From Ilumatobacteraceae bacterium (GTDB lineage Bacteria > Actinomycetota > Acidimicrobiia > Acidimicrobiales > Ilumatobacteraceae): a stretch of 33,851 bases of DNA. The stretch is taken from positions 1 through 33,851 of the forward strand of contig JAEMTQ010000007.1 in assembly GCA_016462185.1 (NCBI GenBank). Direction: 5' to 3'. The notes under the pieces were generated by a model. It did not search any database, was not told the DNA's origin, and saw only the letters and a program-made list of their open reading frames with translations. Below are positions 10,338-19,713 of the stretch, piece after piece (position 1 is the stretch's first letter; each line of letters begins with the position of its first letter). Made by a program: the position numbers and the translations under genes.

Positions 10338-11167
10338 GGCCAGACCTCTCCTATTTTTGGTTTCGATGGCGAGCCAGCGCCGACCACTGATTGATCAAAG
10401 TCTATTACTGCACCTGTCATCAAGCCCGACTCGTCTGACAGCAAAAATAAAATTGTGCGCGCAAGCTCTTCGGGTTTGATCAACCGACCGAGCGGTTGCT
10501 CGCTCTCGGCTTTTTGCAACCAGCCGTCTTGGGCGTTGTGCCACTTGCGCTGAGTTGCGTCTTCTGTTGGGGTGTCCATCCAGCCGGGGTTCAGTAAATT
10601 GACACGAATTCGATCGCGCATTAGTGAATACGCACAGTTTCTAGTCAAACTGTGCAGGGCACCTTTTGAGATTGCATAGTGCGTAAGGTTCACGTCGCCG
10701 CCATAACCCGTGACGCTGCCGATATTCACAACCGAGCCGGGCACTCCCTCTCGTTTCATAATTTTTGCACAGTCTTGAATCAACATAAACGGTGCGCGCA
10801 CGTTTACCGCCATCATCGAGTCGAACATTTCGGGGGTTGTATTCCAGACACTGCCTCGCGAAGTCTCAGCTGCTGAATTCAACAAACCATGCACGACACC
10901 AAATGTCTCATCGACTTGCTTGACAATGCGACTCGGCTCTTCTGGTTTGGCCAAGTCGGCCGTGATGAAAATTGTCTTCGTGCCAAGACCGGTTAATTCG
11001 CTTGCCAGTTTTTCGCCCGTTTTGGTATCTCGACCAACCAAAGCCAAACCTGCGGCGCCGCGCTCAACTGCGAGCCTCGCCACACACTCACCCACACCCC
11101 TTGATGCGCCGCTCAACAAAAGTACTTTGCCGAGCAAACTTGAAGAGTTCTTTGACATTTCGCTCAT
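10334..11167 (-). CDS. SDR-family oxidoreductase
   Basis: SGASRGVGE cofactor motif, NSAAETSRG, active-site YAISK; 4-bp overlap with the following Gfo/Idh gene. Confidence 0.88.
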   Translation of the reverse strand: MSEMSKNSSSLLGKVLLLSGASRGVGECVARLAVERGAAGLALVGRDTKTGEKLASELTGLGTKTIFITADLAKPEEPSRIVKQVDETFGVVHGLLNSAAETSRGSVWNTTPEMFDSMMAVNVRAPFMLIQDCAKIMKREGVPGSVVNIGSVTGYGGDVNLTHYAISKGALHSLTRNCAYSLMRDRIRVNLLNPGWMDTPTEDATQRKWHNAQDGWLQKAESEQPLGRLIKPEELARTILFLLSDESGLMTGAVIDFDQSVVGAGSPSKPKIGEVWP

Positions 11168-11173
11168 TTTTAC

Positions 11174-13018
11174 CTACCAGCCGAGTCGTTGTTGTTTTTT
11201 ACCTGCGCGCATCGTTTCGCCAGCTTTAATAACTTCTGGTCGATGGCTCGTTGTCGGTACGCCCACTTCCCAAAATGAGCCGCCCTCGGTCCAATCATTT
11301 GGGCTTGTCTGTAGAACGATCACGTGAGTGCGATCTGACTTTCGAGCACGCGCGAGAGCCGCTTCAAGACCGTCGATCGACTCAACATTTTCGGCGACAG
11401 CGCCCATTGACTCGGCATGTTTTGCAAAATCAACATATACGAGATTCGTCACACCCGAGTCGGCTATTTGATTATTGAACGGCACACCACCTTGGTTGAC
11501 TTGCAGTCGATTGATTACTGCATATCCTCCGTTGTCGCAGACGATCACAATCAATTTGTGTCCGTATAAAACCGAACTGTAAATATCGCTGTTCATCATC
11601 ATGTAAGAACCGTCGCCAACGAACGAGATAACTTCACGCTCGGGCATCGCCATTTTTGCACCCCACGCTCCAGAAATCTCATAGCCCATGCACGAGAATC
11701 CATATTCGCAATCAAAAGAGTCAAGGCTTTTTGCGCGCCAGCCGTTATTCAGTTCGCCCGGAAACCCGCCAGCGGCAGTCAATACATAGTCGTTTGCCTG
11801 CGCAGACCGATCAACCACGCCCACAACTTGCGCATACGTCGCCTGCTTCTTGGCGTCTTTCTTGGCTAACCCGTCAATATAAGCGTGATACTTTGCAACT
11901 TCGTTTTGTGCGAGTTTCGACCACTCAACACTGCTCTTCCAGTTAGCGAGTTGCGCACTAAATTCTTTCAACGTTTCGCGCACGTCTGCAACGACAGGCA
12001 ACGATCGATGTTTGACAGCATCAAAGCGCGCAGTATTCACGCCAACGAATCTTGTCTCTTCGTTACTAAAGATTGTCCACGAACCTGTGGTGAAGTCTTG
12101 CAACCGAGTGCCAAGCGCCAAAACAACATCGGCTTTTGCAGCCAGGTTGTTCGCCGACTCACACCCCGTCACGCCAACTGGCCCTGCATAAAGCGGATGA
12201 GAAGCCAGAAGCGAGGCTTTACCCGCGACAGTTTCAACAACAGGAATATTGTGTGAGATCGCAAAGTCTGCCAACTCTTTTTCTGCCAACGAATAGTGAA
12301 CACCGCCACCGCAAATGATCAACGGTCGCTTTGCCGCCTTCAACACTTCGATTGCCCGCGACAATTCAGTGGCGTCGGCGCGCGGACGCAAGATTGTGTG
12401 CACTACTGGTTCGAAAAATGCCTCTGGAAAGTCAAAACTCTCAGCCTGCACATCTTGTGGCAGGCCAATGAAGGCGGGGCCACAAGTTGCAGGGTCAAGC
12501 ATCGTCGAGACTGCATGGGGCAAAGATTGCAACAACTGTTCTGGGGCAACAATGCGATCCCAGTAACGAACAACGGGTTTGAACGCATCGTTCACTGTCA
12601 CCGACGGATCAGCGAAATTCTCGCCCTGCTGCAACACAGGGTCTGGTATTCGGTGCACAAAAGTATCGCCGGCTAAAAACAAAACTGGCAAACGATCGAC
12701 GTATGCAACACCCGCGGCAGTAACCATGTTCAGCGCACCAGGCCCAATTGATGATGAGGCAACCATGATTTGCTGGCGACGCCTTGCTTTTGCAAATCCG
12801 ACGGCGGCCAGAGCCATGCCTTGTTCATTTTGTCCTCGCCAGGTGCGAATGTTTTTTCGCTCTTCATCTAAAGCAACACCGAGGCTTGTCACGTTTCCGT
12901 GTCCGAAAATTGCCATCACGCCGGGAAACAATTTTTCTTCGCGACCATTTATAACTATGCGCTGTGCAACCAAGAACTTCACGAGGGCTTGCGCGGTGGT
13001 TAGGCGAATTGTTTTCAT
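11174..13018 (-). CDS. iolD: 3D-(3,5/4)-trihydroxycyclohexane-1,2-dione hydrolase (ThDP-dependent)
   Basis: MKTIRLTTAQALVKFL... through ThDP-binding GDGSYMMMNSDIYSSVLYGHKLIVIVCDNGGYAVINRLQ. The ORF track runs to 13138, but the start is most likely at 13018, giving a 4-bp ATGA overlap with the upstream gene. Confidence 0.93.
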   Translation of the reverse strand: MKTIRLTTAQALVKFLVAQRIVINGREEKLFPGVMAIFGHGNVTSLGVALDEERKNIRTWRGQNEQGMALAAVGFAKARRRQQIMVASSSIGPGALNMVTAAGVAYVDRLPVLFLAGDTFVHRIPDPVLQQGENFADPSVTVNDAFKPVVRYWDRIVAPEQLLQSLPHAVSTMLDPATCGPAFIGLPQDVQAESFDFPEAFFEPVVHTILRPRADATELSRAIEVLKAAKRPLIICGGGVHYSLAEKELADFAISHNIPVVETVAGKASLLASHPLYAGPVGVTGCESANNLAAKADVVLALGTRLQDFTTGSWTIFSNEETRFVGVNTARFDAVKHRSLPVVADVRETLKEFSAQLANWKSSVEWSKLAQNEVAKYHAYIDGLAKKDAKKQATYAQVVGVVDRSAQANDYVLTAAGGFPGELNNGWRAKSLDSFDCEYGFSCMGYEISGAWGAKMAMPEREVISFVGDGSYMMMNSDIYSSVLYGHKLIVIVCDNGGYAVINRLQVNQGGVPFNNQIADSGVTNLVYVDFAKHAESMGAVAENVESIDGLEAALARARKSDRTHVIVLQTSPNDWTEGGSFWEVGVPTTSHRPEVIKAGETMRAGKKQQRLGW

Positions 13019-13893
13019 GGACGAACAATACGCCCTGCGCGCTCTATCGCGCCAGCTACATCGCCATTTTTTGGAAACAACAGTGCTCGACCCACCACAA
13101 GTCCACGAACGTTTGAAACCTCCATTGCACTTTGCCAATTTGCAAAGGTCGCCTCTGGGTCAGGGCCTGGTGCGCCACCCAAGATCAACCCAGGCAAAGT
13201 CGTTGCCGCCATCATTCGCGACACTTGCGCAGTCGCTGGAACTTTCAGCCATGTGTAGGCAGCCGAAGAGCCAAGACCCGACGCTATTGAAACTGCACGC
13301 AATAGTTTGTCATCGTCGTCAACATACTTTGCTGGCCCAGCACCACTATTCGTATACGGCAACGGCTCAACCATGATCGGCAGCTGTAAATCTGCCATCT
13401 GTGTCACAACTTTTGCGCAAGCCTCAATCGTCGGCGCCGTGCCAGCATCATCATCTGCCAGACGAAGCAAAACTTTTCCGCCGTCTAACCCGCGATCGTA
13501 AATATCTTTGGGCGTGTAAGCCGTCATTCGATCGTCGAGTTCCCACGAAGCGCCGATTATTCCACCACGGTTCATTGTGCCGAAAACTAGTTTGTTGTCT
13601 AAAGCGCCGAGCAGTGCGAGTTCGTCGATCACATCAGCGCTTGCAAGAACGCCATCAACTCTTGGGTTAGCAAGTGCGATCAACAATGCATCTAATAACT
13701 TGCGACGATCTGCCATCGCAAACGGGTCATCACCAACCGCCAGCATCCCCCGCGCTGTGTGGTCGGCTGCGACTATAAATAGTTTCGAGTCAGTTAAAAG
13801 CTTGCGTCTCTTGCGCTTCTTTAGTGCCTTCGCAGCTTCATTCGGCTCGTGCAGGCGCGTTTGAATTAACTCAAGCCACTGATTGTCGCGCAT
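13015..13893 (-). CDS. Cgl0159-like (beta/alpha)8 aldolase-type protein, copy 1
   Basis: KLFIVAADHTARG, GVLASADVIDELA, LVFGTMNRGG, LRLADDDAG, MVEPLPY; paralogous to 24815-25708. Confidence 0.75.
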   Translation of the reverse strand: MRDNQWLELIQTRLHEPNEAAKALKKRKRRKLLTDSKLFIVAADHTARGMLAVGDDPFAMADRRKLLDALLIALANPRVDGVLASADVIDELALLGALDNKLVFGTMNRGGIIGASWELDDRMTAYTPKDIYDRGLDGGKVLLRLADDDAGTAPTIEACAKVVTQMADLQLPIMVEPLPYTNSGAGPAKYVDDDDKLLRAVSIASGLGSSAAYTWLKVPATAQVSRMMAATTLPGLILGGAPGPDPEATFANWQSAMEVSNVRGLVVGRALLFPKNGDVAGAIERAGRIVRP

Positions 13894-13913
13894 TTATTGA
13901 GTTCCGCAACTAT

Positions 13914-14669
13914 CTAAGCAGCGTGAACGCGACCAGACATCAGCTCGATCAACCTCTCAAATGAGAGATCTGCTTTTTCAAATTGACCGACTGATTGTCC
14001 ACGATTCAAAATCAAGAAACGATCGCCAACCGGCAATGCGTGTTGTGGGTTGTGCGTGATCAAGATGACACCGAGGTCTCTTGCCGCCGCCGCTCTCACA
14101 TAGCCGAGCACAAGATCTGACTGGCGCACGCCTAAGGCCGAGGTTGGCTCATCAAGAATTAGTACACGCGCACCGAAGTAAACGGCGCGTGCAATTGCCA
14201 CGCTCTGGCGCTCACCGCCTGAAAGGGTGCCTACGGGCTGATCAATATCGCGAACATCAATGCCCAGTTTCGCCATTTCTTCTTTGGCTGTTGCTCGCGC
14301 AAACTTTGAGTCAAGCAAGTTGATTGGTCCAAAGCGTCGCAGTGGCTCTGAGCCCAAAAAGAAGTTTCGCCAAACTGACATCAGAGGCGCCATTGCCAAA
14401 TCTTGATAAACGGTGGCGATTCCCAGCGACCTTGCGTCACGCGGAGAGTCGAAAGCAACTTCATGACCCTCAAACATGTATTTTCCGGCGCTTGGCTTGT
14501 GCAAGCCCGAAATGATCTTAATGAAAGTTGACTTTCCAGCGCCGTTGTCGCCCAGCACGCAAGTAACTTGACCAGCGATAACTGTCGTCGAAACATTCTC
14601 AAGCGCTTTGACATTGCCAAAATACTTGCTGACGTTTTCTAATTCGAGAAGCGGAGTTTTATTGCTCAT
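13914..14669 (-). CDS. Sugar ABC transporter ATP-binding protein
   Basis: Walker [10 protein letters not shown], signature LSGGERQ, Walker [13 protein letters not shown]; 4-bp overlap with permease. Confidence 0.93.
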   Translation of the reverse strand: MSNKTPLLELENVSKYFGNVKALENVSTTVIAGQVTCVLGDNGAGKSTFIKIISGLHKPSAGKYMFEGHEVAFDSPRDARSLGIATVYQDLAMAPLMSVWRNFFLGSEPLRRFGPINLLDSKFARATAKEEMAKLGIDVRDIDQPVGTLSGGERQSVAIARAVYFGARVLILDEPTSALGVRQSDLVLGYVRAAAARDLGVILITHNPQHALPVGDRFLILNRGQSVGQFEKADLSFERLIELMSGRVHAA

Positions 14670-16717
14670 CGTTGTTCGTTCGCTTTCTTACGTACATAGT
14701 TGTTGACAAGAACTGATACCAGCAACACCGCACCAAGGAATATGAACCGACCGTCTTGGTTCCACTGTGCAGCCGGAATACCATTTTTCGAGATCGCCAT
14801 GATCAATGCTCCAAGCGACGCACCGACGACCGAGCCATAGCCACCGGTCATCAAGTTGCCTCCGACTACCGCAGCGATGATGTATTCAAATTCTTGCCCA
14901 TCACCTTGTTGCGCCTGCACCGAGTTCAAACGCATCAAAATCATCGCACCCACGAAAGCACCCAACAACGAAGTCGCCACAAATAGCGCGGTCTTAACTT
15001 TGTCTGCCGGCACGCCGGTTGCCCGAGCAGCATCTTTGTTGCCGCCAACGGCGAAAATCCAGTTGCCGTATTTAGTTTTTGTCAACACGAACGCCCCAAC
15101 CATCGTGAAGAACATCCACCAGAAAACGGACATTCTGAAAACTCCGTCCGAGAGAACCAGGCGCACAGCCAAAGCGATTCCACCGATTATCAAACCCAGC
15201 AAGATCATTCGACGACCAAGCTGATCAGCAGAAACATCGGCTTTAGTTCGTGCACGGTGTGAAGCCTCAACCAAAGTCGTCGCCAAAACCAACGTCGCAC
15301 CAAGCAAAAGACTTGTGAAAATTCCACCTCTGAAGCGTGGCGCACTTGAATCTGCACGCAAGGCGAAAGCCACCACCAAAAATGCGGCCGTCATCAATAG
15401 ACCAATATTCACGAACCACTTCGTAGATGCCTTACCCGCTGCACGTCGAGCTTGGTAAAAACAAGTGGCCGCACCCGTACCGGCAACCGTGATGATTACT
15501 GCGCGAACAGCCTGCACGGTTGTCAATTGAAACAGCGAAACGACGCCAGTCAGAGAAACCAAACAAATAATCGGCAGGCGCAAAATCAACAATGAAATTA
15601 CTCTTCCACGACGCTCAATATCGCCGCGCATAAACGAACGAATCGTCATCGCCAAAGGAAACGCCCCACCTAAAATCGCAACGGCAAGTCGCAAGTTTGT
15701 AGGCATCCACTGCAGCATCACTCGCTCTTCGTTGCGATCAAACAACTGACCAGTCAGCGACGCAACGGCGGTTCCGAGAATTCCGAGCAACAACAGAGTC
15801 TTTGCTGCTGGTGGGAACCCTCCGGCAATCTTCTCGCGTTTTTCAAATCTTGCGCGTGCATAAAACACAATGGCTAATACTGTGCCGATCAGACCGACTA
15901 CTCCGGCCACAGTGTTGCCATTTACCGAGTCGGTTCGATGCAGTGTCATTACTCCGAACGTCGCCCCTGCTACACCAATCAACGAAACAATCAAGTCAGA
16001 AGCCGAAATTGATTGCTTGCGAACAAGAGATTGCTCGATGAATCCCAAAATCATTAGCACTGCAAACAAAATGCCGCCAACGATGAAAATGATGTCGCGG
16101 TATTTCATATCTCCGAATTTGTTCTCGCCACCCAAAACTGCTTTGAAAAACTTATAGCCGTGCGCTTTGTCAACATCAGAGACGTTTACAAGCGAGTTGA
16201 TTCGCTTCGAGAAAACCAAGTTTGCGCCCTTGATTACAAAGAAAGATCCCAATGTCACGATGAAACTGGGCAAACCAGTTCGGTTGACTAGAAAGCCGTT
16301 CCACCAACCCACGCAACCTGCCAACAGAAACGCTGCCGGTATGCACACCCAAAGCGAAATGCCACCATCAGTAAAATATTTGGCCATCAGCGCAATCGTC
16401 ACGCCGCTTGCGCCTGTCATTACTCCGGCCGACAAGTCGAACTCGCCGCCAATCATCAATAGCGAAACAGCAACAGCCATGATGCCGAGTGGCGCCGCCA
16501 CGTCTAAAAAGTTTGCGGTGCTTCCAGCGGTGCCAAACTTGTCGCCATTGCCCCAAAAGAACGCCCACACAACCACGGCGCCAATAAGCGCGCCAATTTC
16601 TGGTGAAACTAAGAGCTTTTTGATCGGGCCACGGTAGGTGATTCGTTCATCACCAGTTTTGGTTGGCGTCAGGCCATCAACTTCACTCACGCTCTTGCCC
16701 CCAGCATCAATAAACAA
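14666..16717 (-). CDS. Sugar ABC transporter permease (RbsC/XylH-like) with large internal membrane insertion
   Basis: N-terminal [16 protein letters not shown] and [20 protein letters not shown]-terminal [20 protein letters not shown] and [25 protein letters not shown], separated by about 320 mostly hydrophobic residues. Confidence 0.9.
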   Translation of the reverse strand: MFIDAGGKSVSEVDGLTPTKTGDERITYRGPIKKLLVSPEIGALIGAVVVWAFFWGNGDKFGTAGSTANFLDVAAPLGIMAVAVSLLMIGGEFDLSAGVMTGASGVTIALMAKYFTDGGISLWVCIPAAFLLAGCVGWWNGFLVNRTGLPSFIVTLGSFFVIKGANLVFSKRINSLVNVSDVDKAHGYKFFKAVLGGENKFGDMKYRDIIFIVGGILFAVLMILGFIEQSLVRKQSISASDLIVSLIGVAGATFGVMTLHRTDSVNGNTVAGVVGLIGTVLAIVFYARARFEKREKIAGGFPPAAKTLLLLGILGTAVASLTGQLFDRNEERVMLQWMPTNLRLAVAILGGAFPLAMTIRSFMRGDIERRGRVISLLILRLPIICLVSLTGVVSLFQLTTVQAVRAVIITVAGTGAATCFYQARRAAGKASTKWFVNIGLLMTAAFLVVAFALRADSSAPRFRGGIFTSLLLGATLVLATTLVEASHRARTKADVSADQLGRRMILLGLIIGGIALAVRLVLSDGVFRMSVFWWMFFTMVGAFVLTKTKYGNWIFAVGGNKDAARATGVPADKVKTALFVATSLLGAFVGAMILMRLNSVQAQQGDGQEFEYIIAAVVGGNLMTGGYGSVVGASLGALIMAISKNGIPAAQWNQDGRFIFLGAVLLVSVLVNNYVRKKANEQR

Positions 16718-16758
16718 AATTACTCAAACACAAAACACTTACAAACAATCTGATCGGG

Positions 16759-16794
16759 TTGGTTCGCCCACCCATTGCTGAATGGGCGAACCAA
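16759..16794 (-). promoter_or_regulatory. Intercistronic inverted repeat between binding-protein and permease genes
   Basis: TTGGTTCGCCCA-N12-TGGGCGAACCAA, perfect 12-bp arms; an alternative fold extends through CCCATT-GCTG-AATGGG with a 4-nt bulge. Confidence 0.8.
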
Positions 16795-16818
16795 CTTGCG
16801 ATTAGAACAACTAACTAA

Positions 16819-17814
16819 TTAGCGAGTTCCCTTGCCAACAAGTTCTTGAACTGCGACAACGTTTGACTTGTCAACAAATCCTGGACCTGTCATTACTGGC
16901 AATCCGCCACCAACGGTGTTCTTGTTGGTGATGTTGAGGTAGAGGAACACAACAGCAAGGTATCCCTGAAGGAATTGCTGTTGGTCAATCGTGAATGTCA
17001 TTTTGTCTGAATTGATGTATTCAAGAATTTCTGTTGAAAGGTCAAATCCACCGGTTGGCATTACGCGACCGAGTTCAGCGGCTGCATTTGCGCCGTCAAC
17101 TGCGATAACTGGGCCAGTTCCAAGGAAAGCGTTGATTGATGCGTCTGCATCCATCGCTGCTTTGATCTCAGCTTGCTGAGCAACGCGGTCTGCGTCACCT
17201 GAAGTTGTGATCTGAATAACTTTTCCACCGAATGTCTCGGCTGCTGCGTTACAACGGGTCTCGAGTGCAACGTTGCTCTGCTCTTGCTTTGCGCAAAGCA
17301 TTACAGTTCCACCAGCGGCCTTCAAACGCTCACCAGCACCACGGCCAGCAATTGTTTCGTCCTGACCTACGTGTGTGATCGCGCCGAGTCCCTTGAACAA
17401 GTCTGAACCTGAGTTCAAAGTGATCAACGGGATTCCTGCATCAACAACTTTCTTAAGTGCACCTTCAAGAGCTTTTGGATCAGCAAGTGAAACGGCGATA
17501 CCAGCGGCACCGTCGGTTACTGCTTGCTCAATCATTTGAGCTTGATCTTGTGCGTTGTTGTTTGCGCCTTGGTAGTTCATTGTGATTCCAAGTGCTGCAC
17601 CTGCAGCCTCAGCACCCTTTTGAGCTACTGACCAGAACACACCGTCATCACCGTGAGTGATAACTGCGATTGTGATGTCTTCTCCTGCTGTAACTTCAGC
17701 TGTGTCCTCTGATACTGCATCTTCTGATGCTGAATCTGACGAACCGCCACAAGCGGCGAGCGCCAAGAGTGCTGATGCACCAAGGACGGCTCCCCATGTT
17801 TTGCGAATCTTCAT
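16819..17814 (-). CDS. Sugar ABC transporter substrate-binding lipoprotein (periplasmic-binding-protein type I)
   Basis: Lipobox LALAAC; ITIAVITHGDDGVFWSVAQKGAEAAG, PLITLNSGSD; strong SD AAGGGG upstream of ATG. Confidence 0.92.
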   Translation of the reverse strand: MKIRKTWGAVLGASALLALAACGGSSDSASEDAVSEDTAEVTAGEDITIAVITHGDDGVFWSVAQKGAEAAGAALGITMNYQGANNNAQDQAQMIEQAVTDGAAGIAVSLADPKALEGALKKVVDAGIPLITLNSGSDLFKGLGAITHVGQDETIAGRGAGERLKAAGGTVMLCAKQEQSNVALETRCNAAAETFGGKVIQITTSGDADRVAQQAEIKAAMDADASINAFLGTGPVIAVDGANAAAELGRVMPTGGFDLSTEILEYINSDKMTFTIDQQQFLQGYLAVVFLYLNITNKNTVGGGLPVMTGPGFVDKSNVVAVQELVGKGTR

Positions 17815-18025
17815 TTATTTTCCCCTTATGGTTGTTTTACTTAACGCACAGGATTTTCCTGCCTTGCCAAAGGTAGTGGACTGAAACGGGTCTGACAAGT
17901 CGCCAGGGCATAAAAAACCCATAATTTTGGCTATTTCATCAGTTCAATGCCCAGCTGACGACATCGATGCCCATCTGACAAGCGCTCGGCCAAGCCGCGC
18001 CGAGCCGAACCAGTGATTGATTCAG

Positions 18026-18931
18026 TTACTTGAGTTGGGCAAGAAAACTAATGCTGCGGCGAACTCCCGCTGTAGAGATCTTTGCGTCTCGCGGCTGGTC
18101 ACCAACAATCGCCATGTCTTGCTCTAAGACATACCAACCTTCATAACCATTCGACTCCATCACTTCGATCGCTTCAGCAATTTTCACATCACCATCACCA
18201 GCAGCACAGAAGACACCATCTCGAGTCGCTTCCATCAATGTGATTTCACCAGCCAAAAATCGTTTTGCAATTTCCATTTTTACGTCTTTCACATGAAAGT
18301 GATCGATACGTGAGAAGTTTTCACGCGCGAACTTAACTGGGTCAGTTCCGCCAATCAACATATGTCCAGTGTCAAGCAACCAACGTACATTTGAACCTGC
18401 GACCACGCGATTCACGTCGTCTTGTGTTTCAACGAGTGTGTTCAAATGCGGATGTAAAACTTGGCGAATGCCATAGCTAGCGCAAATTTCATCAATTTCT
18501 GTGAAACCGTCAAACATCGCTTGCCACTGAGCATCCGAAAGTTTGAACCGCTTTCCCCAACCTTCGTCGACGACGACTGCAGTAATGAAAAAACCTTTTC
18601 CAGTTTCGCTCAACAAGTTTGCTGAGAAGTGCGCTGCTTTGCGCATCGCATCGCGTTGCGCCAAGTCGTGCATGATCAAAGGTACGAATGCACCAACTAT
18701 CGGCAAACCGAATTCATTTGCAACGCTTGAAACTTCTTGCGGAGTATTGCCGAGATAACCAACGGGGCCTTGCTCGGTTGCTTTGAGACCAACTGCTTTC
18801 ATTTCGCCAAGCACGATGCGCGCATCAAGTTGAAAACCCCAATCAGGAACCTCGCACACACCCCACGAAATAGGGTTGCCAACAAGGCGATCAACAACTG
18901 AAACTTTGGTTTTAGACGATGTGTTTGACAT
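18026..18931 (-). CDS. iolE: Sugar phosphate isomerase/epimerase family, probable inosose dehydratase
   Basis: NPISWGVCEVPDWGFQ, HPHLNT, LLDTGHMLIGG, HFHVKDV, GWYVLEQD. The ORF track begins at 18979; the internal start MSNTSSKTK at 18931 is more likely. Confidence 0.8.
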   Translation of the reverse strand: MSNTSSKTKVSVVDRLVGNPISWGVCEVPDWGFQLDARIVLGEMKAVGLKATEQGPVGYLGNTPQEVSSVANEFGLPIVGAFVPLIMHDLAQRDAMRKAAHFSANLLSETGKGFFITAVVVDEGWGKRFKLSDAQWQAMFDGFTEIDEICASYGIRQVLHPHLNTLVETQDDVNRVVAGSNVRWLLDTGHMLIGGTDPVKFARENFSRIDHFHVKDVKMEIAKRFLAGEITLMEATRDGVFCAAGDGDVKIAEAIEVMESNGYEGWYVLEQDMAIVGDQPRDAKISTAGVRRSISFLAQLK

Positions 18932-18977
18932 TTTCTGCTTTCGATAATTTGTGAGCGATAATTTGGTTAGCACCTTC

Positions 18978-19011
18978 AAACTAGTAGAAACATCTGCGAT
19001 CTACTAAGTTT
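18978..19011. promoter_or_regulatory. Inverted repeat in divergent intergenic region (candidate operator)
   Basis: AAACTAGTAGA-N11-TCTACTAAGTTT: 11 paired positions with a single bulged base. Confidence 0.5.
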
Positions 19012-19053
19012 TTCTAAATCAGGCTCAAAATCATTTCGCTCACACTCTTCGGC

Positions 19054-19713
19054 ATGCTTGCTGCTGCGACGGTTTTCATTTATGCACAAACCAGCAAGCC
19101 GCAACGCAACTTTGAGTCTGTTGTTCTAATTACTTCTTCAGGCTGTCGCACTGCACCGACTCGCAGCGTCGGCACGGTCATCGACGGGCAACTGATCTTG
19201 ACAGTTGCCCACGGCGTGGCCGGTCAAACCTCAAGTCAGATCACAACGATTAACGGTGAAACATTTGAAGCGAAAATCGTCGCGATTGACACTGCGCAAG
19301 ATCTCGCATTGCTGAAAATCAGTTCAAAGCCAAGTGATCTGCGCCTGCCCCCATTAGTTTTTGGCCAAGCGACTGCCGGCGAAGACGCTTTTTTCGTCGC
19401 CTTCAACGATCAACAACAGTTTGTTCGTAAAGCAAAAATTCAACGCCGCTTAAAGATCAACACCGAGGACATCTACCTCAAAGAAAAAACAACTCGACTC
19501 GGCATTGAAGCAGAAGTCAAAGTTGAAGTCGGCAATTCGGGCGGGCCACTCGTTAACAAAAACGGTGAAATTATTGGCGTTGTATGGTCGACGAGTCGAA
19601 TCACAAATAATCGCACTTGGGCCACACGGGTTGAAGCCGCCAGCGCACTTGTTGATTCGTTAAATTCAAATCCCGATTCAAGAACAGCAAAGCCCGTAGC
19701 CTGCACTAAGTGA
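19054..19713 (+). CDS. Membrane-anchored or secreted trypsin-like serine protease
   Basis: Triad motifs LTVAHGVAG, DTAQDLALLKI and VGNSGGPLV; N-terminal hydrophobic segment; true start uncertain. Confidence 0.85.
   Translation: MLAAATVFIYAQTSKPQRNFESVVLITSSGCRTAPTRSVGTVIDGQLILTVAHGVAGQTSSQITTINGETFEAKIVAIDTAQDLALLKISSKPSDLRLPPLVFGQATAGEDAFFVAFNDQQQFVRKAKIQRRLKINTEDIYLKEKTTRLGIEAEVKVEVGNSGGPLVNKNGEIIGVVWSTSRITNNRTWATRVEAASALVDSLNSNPDSRTAKPVACTK

Noticed and set aside
12579-13376. 265-aa plus-strand ORF antisense to iolD and the Cgl0159-like gene
   Set aside because: Low-complexity, basic/Ser/Pro-rich translation, no recognisable domain, lies entirely opposite two well-supported genes; typical shadow ORF.
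15870-16637. Plus-strand ORFs opposite the permease
   Set aside because: Antisense of a hydrophobic coding region; no independent evidence of coding.
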